A model generated the notes under the pieces. That model was not told where the DNA came from, ran no database searches, and saw only the letters and a program-made list of their open reading frames with translations. 64,000 nucleotides of DNA, from positions 1-64,000 of the forward strand of contig CATJLA010000189.1 of the NCBI GenBank assembly GCA_949741215.1, given 5' to 3'. This stretch comes from an uncultured Oscillospiraceae bacterium (GTDB lineage Bacteria > Bacillota > Clostridia > Oscillospirales > Ruminococcaceae). Position numbers and translations under genes: made by a program. Position 1 is the first letter of the stretch; each line of letters begins with the position of its first letter. This document shows, piece after piece, positions 40,721-50,083 of the stretch.

Positions 40721-41229
40721 CTAGGGGTTATTACAAAAACTGGGGCTATTGGCGCCAGTTTTGTAACCAAAAAATTGTAGCTGCCGGCACACTCCGGCAA
40801 GCAGTAAGCCGCTTCCAAAACAATAGCAGTTTTGTGAGATAAAACCGAAAGATTTCTGGGCAAATAAAAGCTCATGTGCTTGGAAAACCTATCGTTATAG
40901 TGTACTATAGTTCCGGTATTATTGCGGAATGACATCTATATATTACAACATTAGTTCCTGAATGTCAATGATTTTTTGAACAATAATTCATGATAAATTT
41001 CGACAAAATTCGGTAACATAGGGTATAGAAAAGAACAGCGGTTATTTAGCATTTTTTTCATATATTTTGCACAATCTATATATTTGATATGTAGCAAAAA
41101 ACACAATGAGGCAGTTCTGTCCCTGCTTATTACAAAGAAGAACCACCATCCAAAAGATTATAACATACCTGTGCCCTGTACCAAAAGCACGGTTGTTTGC
41201 CCACGAGATGCCAAAACAGGAGGAAAGCA

Positions 41230-41574
41230 ATGAAGGAAAAGAATGTGTTTAACTGTGAGGTGGGGGAACGAATTGCCCGGCTGCGTACCATCCGGAAGCT
41301 TTCTCGGGAGAAGTTGGCAGCCAAGGCTGAAATTACCGACCGTTTTTTGTATGATATTGAAAGCGGGAGGAAAGGCTGCTCGGCGGAAGTGCTATATCAG
41401 CTGGCTCAGGCCTTGGAGGTCTCTGCCGACCTGCTGTTGACTGGAAAAATGGCGCAGAATCAATCGATTCGAGGAGATTTAATGGTGCTGATCTCCCAGC
41501 TTCCGGAGGATAGCCTGCCCTATGTGCAAACCATGATTGAGAGCTTTGGAGATTATGCCAGAGGTAAAAAGTAG
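41230..41574 (+). CDS. XRE-family transcriptional regulator
   Basis: VGERIARLRTIRKLSREKLAAKAEITDRFLYDIESGRKGCSAEVLYQLAQALEVSADLLL. Confidence 0.88.
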   Translation: MKEKNVFNCEVGERIARLRTIRKLSREKLAAKAEITDRFLYDIESGRKGCSAEVLYQLAQALEVSADLLLTGKMAQNQSIRGDLMVLISQLPEDSLPYVQTMIESFGDYARGKK

Positions 41575-41827
41575 GCTGCTGCAATGTGAACATATAAGAA
41601 TGAATTTTGGATTATAGCTAATATTTGTGCAATTCGTTTTCATTTTTACTGTAAAACAAAGTGGATTTTAACAGGAAATGAGACGGTTTCAGCGCAAAAT
41701 GCTATAATTTTTTTATTAAAACAGCAATCAGCTTTAACTTCAAAGTAATTTTGGGCGCCCCGCTGACAAGGGCGCCCTATTTTTGGCCTGGAATTATAAA
41801 CTTGCAGGACGTCCCCCAAAAGCCTGA

Positions 41828-43078
41828 CTACCGGGCGTACTGCTGTACAAGATAGAGGATTTTCTGTTCCACCAGGCATTGCGCTAATATGCCCTCTGGG
41901 GTATATCCCTCCGAGAGGACTTTGCCCTCCTCCCGCACCTTTGCCAGCAGCCCCGCCTGATCATAGGGGAGCAGCAGCGTCATGTTTACCTGAGAGGGAC
42001 GGAGGTTTAAGGCAATTTTCCGCAGCAGCTCCTCAAAGCCGAAACCTGTCTTGGCGGAAATTAAAGCAACCTGATCGTTCACCGGCAGAGGAATCTGCTC
42101 CACCTTATCACACTTATTCAGGACAGTGAGCACCGGGGTATCCGCCGCGCCAAGCTCCGCCATCAGCTGCTTGGTAATAGCAAGCTGCTCCTCTACCTCG
42201 TCAGAGGAAATATCGCAGACATTCAGCAGCAGGTCAGCGTGAGAGGCCTCCTCCAAAGTGGAACGAAAAGCCTCCACCAAATGATGCGGCAGCCGGCGTA
42301 CCAGGCCCACAGTGTCAATCAGCATAACGGTTCTGCCGTCCGGCAGGGTAAGGGCCCGGGCGGTAGGGTCCAAGGTTGCAAAAAGACGATCCTCCGCCAG
42401 CACCCCGGCCTGGGTTAAAGCGTTCAGCAAAGTGGATTTACCCACGTTGGTATATCCTACAATCGCAGCGGTGATCACCCCGTCCTTAGCCCGGCGGCGA
42501 TGAGTAAGCTCCCGCCGGTTGGAAAGCTTCTCCAACTGCTCCTCCAAATAGGTAATTCTTCGACGAATGTGCCGGCGGTCGCTCTCCAGCTGAGACTCAC
42601 CAGGCCCCCGTGTACCAATGCCGCCCCCCAGCCGGGAGAGCGCAAGCCCTTGCCCTCCTAATCGGGGCAGGCGGTACTTCTGCTGGGCAAGCTCTACCTG
42701 CAGCCTGCCCTCACTGGTACGGGCCCGCTGGGCAAAGATGTCTAAAATCAAAGTGGTGCGGTCCACTACCGGCAGGTTGGTTATCTGCTCAATGTTCCGC
42801 TGCTGGCTGCCGGAAAGCTCATGGTCAAAAATCAGCAGGTCAATGTTCTCTGCTTTGCAGAACTCCTTAATTTCCTGCAAACGCCCCGGCCCCATACAGG
42901 TAGCCGGGTCAAACTCCGGCCGCTTTTGAGAAACCCTCGCCACCACTTCCGCCCCGGCCGAACGGGCCAGCTCCGCAAGCTCCTCCAACGAAACCTCTGC
43001 GTCATATTCGCCCAAATCTACAGCGGCCAGCAGGGCGCGCTGGGGCTGGGCCTCGGTTATTTCATGTATTTCGTGCAT
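41828..43078 (-). CDS. hflX: GTPase HflX
   Basis: HflX N-domain (CMGPGRLQEIKEFC...LIFDHELSGSQQRNIEQ) and G1 AIVGYTNVGKSTLLNAL; start revised to 43078. Confidence 0.96.
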   Translation of the reverse strand: MHEIHEITEAQPQRALLAAVDLGEYDAEVSLEELAELARSAGAEVVARVSQKRPEFDPATCMGPGRLQEIKEFCKAENIDLLIFDHELSGSQQRNIEQITNLPVVDRTTLILDIFAQRARTSEGRLQVELAQQKYRLPRLGGQGLALSRLGGGIGTRGPGESQLESDRRHIRRRITYLEEQLEKLSNRRELTHRRRAKDGVITAAIVGYTNVGKSTLLNALTQAGVLAEDRLFATLDPTARALTLPDGRTVMLIDTVGLVRRLPHHLVEAFRSTLEEASHADLLLNVCDISSDEVEEQLAITKQLMAELGAADTPVLTVLNKCDKVEQIPLPVNDQVALISAKTGFGFEELLRKIALNLRPSQVNMTLLLPYDQAGLLAKVREEGKVLSEGYTPEGILAQCLVEQKILYLVQQYAR

Positions 43079-43457
43079 ATAGTTCCTTTCTCTGTTTCTA
43101 TTCCAGTAAAGCGGTGTTCCTTTCTTCTTTTTGGGACAAGACTGCTCCCATATATCTTCTGATGCGCATTTGAAATCCGTGCCTCCTTTAGTTTTTTTGG
43201 CACAGCGGGCTTTCTTTTCCGCTGCTTTCCTTATTATATATGGGTTTAGAGGAAAAAGCAATAGAGTCCGTCGCGCTTGTCTTTCAAAATACCTTCTGCC
43301 GTTTTATTCCACTGCGCTTTTGTCAATAACACCTTGCACCGGATGCGTTTATTATGGTATACTTAACGCAGGCAAGTATGTATAAATAGGAGACGGTCGT
43401 CCTATGGACATGGCCGATGATAAGATGATAAACCGATCATTTTGAGGAGGAATCCAC

Positions 43458-43670
43458 ATGGTAGAGCCTATTGTTGGAGGAATTATTTTTGCTGCAATCG
43501 GAATATTCCTTTTTTTGAAGCCTGCCTTATTTTGGGAGCTAACAGAAAAATGGAAATCCTATCGAGCAGACGAACCGTCTGATTTCTATTTATTCAGCAC
43601 AAAATTTGGCGGTATTTTATTTATAGTATTTGGAATCGTGATGATCGTTCTTCCTTTCATAATAGAGTAA
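43458..43670 (+). CDS. Small two-TM membrane protein, possibly DUF6199-like
   Basis: GAGGAGGAATCCACATGG RBS; MVEPIVGGIIFAAIGIFLFLKPALFWELTEKWKSYRADEPSDFY. Confidence 0.7.
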   Translation: MVEPIVGGIIFAAIGIFLFLKPALFWELTEKWKSYRADEPSDFYLFSTKFGGILFIVFGIVMIVLPFIIE

Positions 43671-43679
43671 CCGCTCTTT

Positions 43680-44582
43680 CTATAAAACCAAGCTCAAGGC
43701 CATAGCCTCCCGCAGCTTGCGGTAAATAGCGGGCAGGTCTCCGGCAGGCAGGGGATTTTTGCCGCGCCCCACCTCCAAAGTAAAGCCGGGGCGGGCAAAC
43801 TCCTCAATAAACCAGTCCTTTAAGCCGCCGTGAGAAGCAGTCCCCTCCGGCTTGCAAACCGTGTACCCGCAGGACGCCGCCAGCAGGGAAGCAATCAAGG
43901 AAGCCCGCCCCGGGGTGTTGTTCCCGTACTGATAATAAATCTCCTCCCCCTGAGAATGATAGGCGTACAGTTGACGTGGGCGGTATTTGCGGCAAAAGCG
44001 CACTACAGCAGAGGATTCCGGCTCACTTTCCGGCCCGGGACCGCCGTACTTACCCGGGGCCGGGCCGGTAATGCCCTGCTGCTGCTCCATCTTGCGGAGA
44101 AGCTTCCACCCGGCGTCAAAATTATGGTTCAGGTCCACCCCCCGGGCATTGGCCTGCCATACGGCGCCGGGGTTTGCCTCCAGCAGCTGTTGGATGCCCT
44201 CCCCCTGGCAAAGCCCCGCCTCCGGGCCGAAAACCGCAATCGCTGTGCCGTCCGGATTAAGGCATGGGATTATGGTAAAAGGGCGCCCCGTTAAAGCCCG
44301 GGGCAGAGAGATGCCGCCAAAGTCCCGTTCACTGCCTGGGGGGATGTGGGCAAGCTCCTGGGCAAACTGGAGCAGCAGCAGGGTGGTAATCCACTCGGAC
44401 CCATGAACCCCCCCTACCAGAAGAGTACAGTTTTCCGGCGCGCCGTGGGAGAGAGCGAACAGCTCCTTGCCCAAAAAGGAGCGTCCAATGGTGCTTAGGG
44501 TAAAAAAGCCGGTGGAGCTAAGCTCCCGGCATTTTTCGGCGAGGGATGAGTACTCCGGGGCTTTTTCAAAAAAGATTTCCAT
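43680..44582 (-). CDS. M14 family zinc carboxypeptidase
   Basis: LVGGVHGSEWITT (HxxE), GVDLNHNFDAGW, YAYHSQGEEIYY, GFTLEVGRGKNPLP. Confidence 0.9.
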   Translation of the reverse strand: MEIFFEKAPEYSSLAEKCRELSSTGFFTLSTIGRSFLGKELFALSHGAPENCTLLVGGVHGSEWITTLLLLQFAQELAHIPPGSERDFGGISLPRALTGRPFTIIPCLNPDGTAIAVFGPEAGLCQGEGIQQLLEANPGAVWQANARGVDLNHNFDAGWKLLRKMEQQQGITGPAPGKYGGPGPESEPESSAVVRFCRKYRPRQLYAYHSQGEEIYYQYGNNTPGRASLIASLLAASCGYTVCKPEGTASHGGLKDWFIEEFARPGFTLEVGRGKNPLPAGDLPAIYRKLREAMALSLVL

Positions 44583-44828
44583 AAACTGAGCCTCCCTGTT
44601 TTGTATATTTTTTTGAAAATGCGCAGCGGTCTTTTAGGCCTTGCTTGGAAACCAAAAATTGATTTTCAAGACACACTGTACAAAAACAGCAAAGTGTGCT
44701 ACACTGTTTATAGCTTGTTTCAACAAGAGCTTTGAGGGAACCTTCCCTTTCAGTTTATGACGTTACAGCTGTCCTTTAGCCCTGAGGACAAGGACGGCAG
44801 ATTTGCAAAGAAAGGAATGGCTGTGATT

Positions 44829-45485
44829 ATGGAAACGACCATGGATACCCAACGGATTTATGAAGGGAAAATTTTGAACCTGCGCCGGGATACCGTAGAG
44901 CTGCCCAACGGCAACACTGCCAAGCGGGAGATTGTGGAGCATGCCGGCGGGGTTTGCGTAGTGGCTATTGATAGGGAGGATAACCTGCTGATGGTAAGCC
45001 AGTACCGCCACCCCTTTGAGCGGGAGGTTCTGGAGCTGCCTGCCGGTAAGCTGCTTCCTGGGGAGGATCCCGCCGTATGCGGCCGCCGGGAATTAAAGGA
45101 AGAAACCGGCTACGAGGCAGGGCAGTATGAGTTTTTATGCGAGCTGCTGCCTACCCCGGCCTATGATACTGAAGTCATCCGGATCTTTTTTGCCACCGAT
45201 TTAAGCTATGGAGAGCAGGAGCTGGACCCGGACGAGTTTTTGGACGTGATCAAGGTGCCCTTTGACCAGGCGCTGCAGATGGTTCTGGATAACCGGATTA
45301 AGGACGCCAAAACACAAATCGGCATCCTGAAATATAAGCTGCTGCGGGATAGCGGCCAGCTGCTGGGGAACTTTCTCTCCCACCCCTTCTCCATCACCAT
45401 GGCGCCGGGGGATACCTTAACGCTGCCCCACATTGAGGAGGACCCGGATTGGGTAGAGGAAGCCTCCAAAACCCCTGTAGAGTAA
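44829..45485 (+). CDS. NUDIX hydrolase, ADP-ribose pyrophosphatase-like
   Basis: Nudix box within GKLLPGEDPAVCGRRELKEETGYEAG. Start uncertain (44817 or 44829). Confidence 0.92.
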   Translation: METTMDTQRIYEGKILNLRRDTVELPNGNTAKREIVEHAGGVCVVAIDREDNLLMVSQYRHPFEREVLELPAGKLLPGEDPAVCGRRELKEETGYEAGQYEFLCELLPTPAYDTEVIRIFFATDLSYGEQELDPDEFLDVIKVPFDQALQMVLDNRIKDAKTQIGILKYKLLRDSGQLLGNFLSHPFSITMAPGDTLTLPHIEEDPDWVEEASKTPVE

Positions 45486-45489
45486 AATA

Positions 45490-45550
45490 AAACACCCCTG
45501 TGCCGGCCGCATCCCATTGTTTTCAGGACGTCCTGCAGAGGGGTTGTTTT
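45490..45550 (+). terminator. Terminator hairpin with motif copy in the 3' part of its loop
   Basis: AAAACACCCCTGTGC ... TTTTCAGGACGTCCTGCAGAGGGGTTGTTTT. Confidence 0.65.
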
Positions 45551-45628
45551 GCGTTTTGTGGGCAGCCTGTGAACAACCAAACCTGCAGCCCTGTCCCCTG
45601 AAAATAGAAAAAAAGGGAGGAGCACATC

Positions 45629-45946
45629 ATGGAACACGTTGCCTGGAAAGGCAGAGTCAAGCCCGGCTGTAAAGAGGAATACCAGCGCCGCCATGCGGAA
45701 ATTTGGCCCGAGCTGGTAGAGGTGCTGCAGCAGGCGGGCATCTGCAACTACAGCATTTTTTACTGCGGCGGAGAGCTTTTCGGCTATTATGAATGCGCAA
45801 AGGGCATCGCCTACGCCCAGCAGGTGCAGGCGCAAAGCCCGGTGGTAGCCCGCTGGAACGAATACATGCAGGACGTCCTGGAGCTGGAAATGGACCCCCA
45901 AACCGGCGCGCAGCCCCAGCTGGAGCAGGTGTTCCGGCTGGACTAA
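45629..45946 (+). CDS. rhaM: L-rhamnose mutarotase
   Basis: RVKPGCKEEYQRRHAEIWPELVEVLQQAGICNYSIFY...MDPQTGAQPQLEQVFRLD. Confidence 0.93.
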   Translation: MEHVAWKGRVKPGCKEEYQRRHAEIWPELVEVLQQAGICNYSIFYCGGELFGYYECAKGIAYAQQVQAQSPVVARWNEYMQDVLELEMDPQTGAQPQLEQVFRLD

Positions 45947-46002
45947 ACAGCTTTTCCCAACTCCCCCGGCGCCATAAGCACAGCATTCGTCCTGATAAAA
46001 AC

Positions 46003-46050
46003 AACCCCCTTCCCGCCGTCTTTTGGGACGTAAGCGGAAAGGGGGTTTTT
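46003..46050. terminator. Bidirectional terminator between rhaM (+) and thiT (-); motif in loop
   Basis: AACCCCCTTCCCGC / GCGGAAAGGGGGTTTTT with loop CGTCTTTTGGGACGTAA. Confidence 0.88.
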
Positions 46051-46061
46051 GCAGCCTTGTT

Positions 46062-46679
46062 TTAGGCCTGCTCTGGGGCGGGGGCCACAGGGCGCTTCAG
46101 GGTTTTAAAGTCAATGCACTTGGCCAGCAGGCAGAACACCACTGTGTTCAGCACCAGCTCCGGCAGGCAGTAAGTACCGTTGTATACCAAAGAATACCAC
46201 CACACATTCATACCCTCCGGCGCATAAGAGGCCCACAGCAGCACGCCCGAAAGAATGTGGGAGATATATTTGAGGAACATCCCCCCTGCAGTGCCCACGC
46301 CAATGCTGACAATCCTGCCGCCCTTGCCGCTTTTTTCCAGCAAACCGCTGATAGCAGGAGCCACACATACCAACATAGAGGGCAGCAGGTAGTCCAGCAA
46401 AATCATCAGGGTATAGTAGAAAAAACTGGGTACAGCAGGGGTTGCAACGGAGTGAAGCAGCATATTCAGCACCGAGTACACAAAGCTGTTAAACAGCCCC
46501 CACTTCCAGCCGTAGCGGTAGGCGATAAAAATCAGCGGCACCATACTGCACAGGCTGATATCCCCTCCCTGGGGCAAAGCAGGCAGATGAAGGTAGGAAA
46601 GCACAATGGACATAGCAATCATCAGTGCGCTTTCAATAAGCATCCGGGTTTTCTGGTTTCTTGTCATCTGGTTTTTCAT
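46062..46679 (-). CDS. thiT: ThiT-like energy-coupled thiamine transporter substrate-binding protein
   Basis: Multi-TM ThiT-like sequence (ALMIAMSIVLSYLHLPALPQGGDISLCSMVPLIFIAYRYGWKWG) under a TPP riboswitch. Confidence 0.93.
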   Translation of the reverse strand: MKNQMTRNQKTRMLIESALMIAMSIVLSYLHLPALPQGGDISLCSMVPLIFIAYRYGWKWGLFNSFVYSVLNMLLHSVATPAVPSFFYYTLMILLDYLLPSMLVCVAPAISGLLEKSGKGGRIVSIGVGTAGGMFLKYISHILSGVLLWASYAPEGMNVWWYSLVYNGTYCLPELVLNTVVFCLLAKCIDFKTLKRPVAPAPEQA

Positions 46680-46736
46680 TTTGAAGTTCCGCCTTTCGTT
46701 TTGTTTTTTGGAGAAAGGCGGAAGGGGGTTGTTTAC

Positions 46737-46773
46737 AAAAAAAGCGCCCCGTTCTCCGTAGGAAAACAGGGCG
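46737..46773 (-). terminator. Expression-platform terminator of the TPP riboswitch
   Basis: On - strand CGCCCTGTTTTCC TAC GGAGAACGGGGCG CTTTTTTT. Confidence 0.85.
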
Positions 46774-46796
46774 AAATTGTGCAAAAAGCTTCTGCC

Positions 46797-46890
46797 AATT
46801 CTCCCTGCGCCGGTATTACCCGTATCAGGTTAAAGGGTTTGAAGCAAGGAGCTTCCTCTCAGCCGGGCCATTCCCCAGCACCCCTGAATC
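46797..46890 (-). ncRNA. TPP riboswitch (THI element)
   Basis: On - strand GGGGTGCTGGGGAATGGCCCGGCTGAGAGGAAGC...ACCCTTTAACCTGATACGGGTAATACCGGCGCAGGGAG. Confidence 0.97.
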
Positions 46891-47054
46891 TGGCCTTCTC
46901 TGCCGTTTTTGCCGGAGAGAAAGCGGCGGACAAAATCTGTCCGGAATTATCATAGCACAGCGGCAGGCGATTGTCAATCCATTTTCCGGCAAACTTCCCC
47001 CTTATTCGCACCCCCCAAAGCGCTGTGACGTCCTGCCGTTTTATAAAACAATAC

Positions 47055-47113
47055 TTGACAAAGATACATCGCGGTGCTATAGTTATATTAAGCAGTGCGA
47101 TACATTGTAGTGC
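47055..47113 (+). promoter_or_regulatory. Promoter TTGACA-N17-TATAGT with direct repeats GATACATCGCGGTGC / GATACATTGTAGTGC
   Basis: TTGACA 47055-47060, TATAGT 47078-47083; repeats at 47063-47077 and 47099-47113. Confidence 0.75.
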
Positions 47114-47157
47114 GTATCTATTAAGAAGGTGATAAAACGGACGCTCACATCAAAAAA

Positions 47158-47460
47158 GTGTATGTGCCCATGACAGAAACCGGCTTCTATATCCTGCTTG
47201 GTATGCGGCAGGAGGCCCACGGCTACAGCATTATCCGGCAGGTAGAAGCGCTCACCCAAGGGGAAATCCGGCTGAGCCCCGGCACCATGTACGGCAGCCT
47301 TTCCAAAATGGAAAGGGATGGCCTGATCCGTTTTGTGCGGGAGGAAGAGAAACGAAAGCTGTATCAAATTACCCCCTTGGGGGAACAGGTGCTGGAGCTG
47401 GAAATGAAGCGAATCCGTCGTTTGTACCAGAATATGCAGGAGGTGTGTGAAAATGGCTGA
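47158..47460 (+). CDS. PadR family transcriptional regulator
   Basis: MTETGFYILLGMRQEAHGYSIIRQVEALTQGEIRLSPGTMYGSLSKMERDGLI. Start uncertain (GTG 47158 or ATG 47173). Confidence 0.93.
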   Translation: MYVPMTETGFYILLGMRQEAHGYSIIRQVEALTQGEIRLSPGTMYGSLSKMERDGLIRFVREEEKRKLYQITPLGEQVLELEMKRIRRLYQNMQEVCENG

Positions 47461-48022
47461 AAAGAAAGAATTTCGCTACTTTACCATTGCGGATGTAGAA
47501 CGGGAGCAGGAGTATCTCCGCTGGCAGCACCGTAGAGGATGGCGGTTTACCGGGGTAACCGGAATCGGAACCTACCATTTTGAAAGCTGTGAGCCGGAAG
47601 AGGTGGTTTACCAGCTGGACTACAGCCCCAGCCGCAAAGCAAATTTTTCCGAATACGTCCAGATGTACCGGGACTGCGGCTGGGAGTATCTCCAGGATTT
47701 TGCAGGCTTCAGCTACTTCTGCAAGCCCGTAAGCCAAATGGAATCCCCGGAAGAAATTTTTTGCGACGACGATTCCCGCCGGGAGATGATTGGAGCAGTG
47801 ATCAGGCACCGGCTGCCGGTTTTGGTAATAAGCGTGGCATTCCCCCTGTGCTACCTTCTGCTTTTTCTGCTGCCCCAGCTGATACAGGGCTACAGCCCGG
47901 CCCTTACCTACGCCGCAGTTACTATGACGATAGTGCTGATACCCCTTTGGGTGGTTATTATCGTAACCTTCAGCAGGCTGTGGAAATACTGGCGCTCGCT
48001 GCAGGACGACCGGTGGGAATAA
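47453..48022 (+). CDS. DUF2812 domain membrane protein
   Basis: FRYFTIADVEREQEYLRWQHRRGWRFTGVTGIGTYHFESCEPEEVVYQLDY; two C-terminal TMs; partner of PadR. Confidence 0.88.
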   Translation: MAEKKEFRYFTIADVEREQEYLRWQHRRGWRFTGVTGIGTYHFESCEPEEVVYQLDYSPSRKANFSEYVQMYRDCGWEYLQDFAGFSYFCKPVSQMESPEEIFCDDDSRREMIGAVIRHRLPVLVISVAFPLCYLLLFLLPQLIQGYSPALTYAAVTMTIVLIPLWVVIIVTFSRLWKYWRSLQDDRWE

Positions 48023-48064
48023 ATGCCGGCAGTGGGCGGTAAAATTGTAGTGGAGGATGGAAAT

Positions 48065-48193
48065 ATGGTCAGTGATTTTCTCGGAGCGGCATTTCCGTGG
48101 ATTGTAATCAGTTTATTCGTGGCAATCAGCTGTTCTTTGATGGGTAACAAGAAAAATAAATTCCCAAAACCCACCAAAAAACGGCAGGGATAA
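48065..48193 (+). CDS. Small membrane protein, 42 aa (absent from ORF track)
   Basis: GTGGAGGATGGAAATATG RBS; MVSDFLGAAFPWIVISLFVAISCSLMGNKKNKFPKPTKKRQG*, one TM then basic tail. Confidence 0.6.
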   Translation: MVSDFLGAAFPWIVISLFVAISCSLMGNKKNKFPKPTKKRQG

Positions 48194-48276
48194 ACCCCCT
48201 GCAAAGGAACCATACTACCCATGAGGGAACAGGTATTTTCCGCCCCTACGTACAGATAAGAAAGGAATGGTTCCAA

Positions 48277-48459
48277 ATGAACAAAACTCTAACCTCTGCG
48301 ATGACAGGCGTAGCCCTTACCGCCGCTGTAGGCACCGCCGCTTACCTGGCCTCCGGCCGCAGCTCCGCCTCCCGCAGAAAAAAGTTCCAAAAGAACGCCG
48401 GCAAGGCTGTTAAGGCAGTTGGCGCTGTGGTGGATAACCTCTCCAGCATGATGCGCTGA
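48277..48459 (+). CDS. Hypothetical small protein (60 aa)
   Basis: AGAAAGGAATGG RBS; N-terminal hydrophobic stretch then basic SRRKKFQKNAGKAVKAVGAVVDNLSSMMR. Confidence 0.65.
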   Translation: MNKTLTSAMTGVALTAAVGTAAYLASGRSSASRRKKFQKNAGKAVKAVGAVVDNLSSMMR

Positions 48460-48490
48460 ACCCGCCCCGCTTTCTCCCGGCAGTGAAATC

Positions 48491-48528
48491 GCTGTGCAGA
48501 AGTTCTGTCTTCTGCGCAGCGCTTTTTC
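48491..48528 (+). terminator. Rho-independent terminator
   Basis: GCTGTGCAGAAG / CTTCTGCGCAGC then GCTTTTT; followed directly by motif TTAGGACGGCACTGCC. Confidence 0.85.
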
Positions 48529-48546
48529 TATTAGGACGGCACTGCC
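48529..48546 (+). repeat. Dispersed motif copy
   Basis: TATTAGGACGGCACTGCC, continuing GGTTTACAGCC; compare 51711 TTTAGGGACGTAACTGCCGATTTACAGTC. Confidence 0.75.
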
Positions 48547-48745
48547 GGTTTACAGCCGCGGGCCCGTCCCCATTACCGCAAAAACACGAAAATCCCCCCA
48601 AAAAGCCGCAGAAAACAAATCTGCTGTTACGTCCCAAAGCCATACAAAAAAGGAATAGCGGCATATAGGCAGAGAGTATTTGCTATTTTCCCGGTTTTAT
48701 GCTATACTAATGCCAATCGATATCTGTTGAAAGGGGATTTATCAA

Positions 48746-49876
48746 ATGATTTACAGGAAATTCCAAAATCTGGAGCTTTCTGCTTTGGGCATGGGCGCCA
48801 TGCGTTTGCCGGTGGTGGATGGAAACGACAGTGTCATTGACGAGGCCGCTGCCGCCCAAATGGTGGACTATGCCATGAGCCACGGAGTAAATTACTACGA
48901 TACCGCCTGGGGATATCACGAGGGGAATTCCGAGCTGGCAATGGGCAGAGCCTTGGCGAAATATCCCCGCAGCAGCTTTTATCTTGCCACCAAATTCCCG
49001 GGATATGATCTTTCCAACATGGATAAGGTGGAGGAAATTTTTGAGCAGCAGCTCCGTAAATGCGGGGTAGAGTACTTTGACTTTTACCTGTTCCACAACG
49101 TATGTGAGATGAATATCGACGCTTACTTAGACGAAAAATACGGCATTTTTGCCTACTTAACCGAGCAGAAGAAAAAAGGACGGATTCGTCACCTGGGCTT
49201 TTCCGCCCACGGCAGCCAAGAGGTGATTGAACGGTTTTTGGAGAAGTACGGCAGCGCTATGGAGTTCTGCCAGCTGCAGATCAACTACATCGACTGGAAC
49301 TTCCAGGACGCCAAGGAAAAGGTGGAGCTGCTGCAAAAGCACAACATCCCTGTGTGGGTGATGGAGCCGCTGCGGGGCGGCAGGCTGGCAAAGCTTTCTC
49401 CCCAGAACGCCGCGCGTCTGCAGGCGCTTCGTCCGGACGAAACTGCGGCAGGGTGGGCCTTCCGGTTTTTACAAAGTATTCCGGGGGTAACGGTCATTCT
49501 TTCCGGTATGTCTAACCTGGAGCAGCTGCAGCAGAATATCGCCACCTTTGAAAAGGACGCTCCTTTGAGCAAGGCCGAGACAGAAACGCTTTTGGATATT
49601 GCCGACGGGATGCTGAAAAACACCCTGCCCTGCACCGCCTGCCGCTACTGTACCACCCACTGCCCCAAAGGGCTGGATATCCCCTGGCTGCTGGAGCTGT
49701 ACAACGAGCACAGCTTTACCGAGGGCGGGTTTATCGCCCCCATGGCGCTGATGGCCATTGCGCCGGAAAAGCAGCCCTCCTCCTGTATAGGATGCCGGAG
49801 CTGTGAAAAGGTTTGCCCGCAGCAAATCCATATCTCTGAGGCTATGAAGGATTTTTCCGCCAGACTGAAAGGATAG
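48746..49876 (+). CDS. Aldo/keto reductase with C-terminal 4Fe-4S domain
   Basis: AKR-like barrel plus CTACRYCTTHCPKGLDIP and CIGCRSCEKVCPQQIHI. Confidence 0.93.
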   Translation: MIYRKFQNLELSALGMGAMRLPVVDGNDSVIDEAAAAQMVDYAMSHGVNYYDTAWGYHEGNSELAMGRALAKYPRSSFYLATKFPGYDLSNMDKVEEIFEQQLRKCGVEYFDFYLFHNVCEMNIDAYLDEKYGIFAYLTEQKKKGRIRHLGFSAHGSQEVIERFLEKYGSAMEFCQLQINYIDWNFQDAKEKVELLQKHNIPVWVMEPLRGGRLAKLSPQNAARLQALRPDETAAGWAFRFLQSIPGVTVILSGMSNLEQLQQNIATFEKDAPLSKAETETLLDIADGMLKNTLPCTACRYCTTHCPKGLDIPWLLELYNEHSFTEGGFIAPMALMAIAPEKQPSSCIGCRSCEKVCPQQIHISEAMKDFSARLKG

Positions 49877-49896
49877 CGCCCTCCTCTGCCTAAAAT

Positions 49897-49912
49897 TGTT
49901 TCACGTGAAACA
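49897..49912. promoter_or_regulatory. parS site (ParB/Spo0J binding site)
   Basis: TGTTTCACGTGAAACA, exact fit to TGTTNCACGTGAAACA. Confidence 0.92.
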
Positions 49913-49967
49913 ATCGTTCTTTTTAAGACGGCACTGCCGATTGATTTTCCCGTGCTTCCACCAAAAG

Positions 49968-50010
49968 CCCTGCCCCTTTTTCCACAGAAAATGGGGCAGG
50001 GTTCTTTACT
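49968..50010. terminator. Terminator-like hairpin
   Basis: CCCTGCCCC / GGGGCAGGG then TTCTTTACTTTTT. Confidence 0.75.
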
Positions 50011-50083
50011 TTTTCCGGTTCTCCCAGTATACTTATCTTTGAGAAAGATCTCTCAGCTCAATTTACAGAAAGGATGACTCAGA

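Noticed and set aside
45869-45876. GGACGTCC inside rhaM (also similar words in fliM, grpE, lepA)
   Set aside because: Encodes ordinary D-V residues in conserved or variable coding sequence; not counted as members of the dispersed motif family without statistics.
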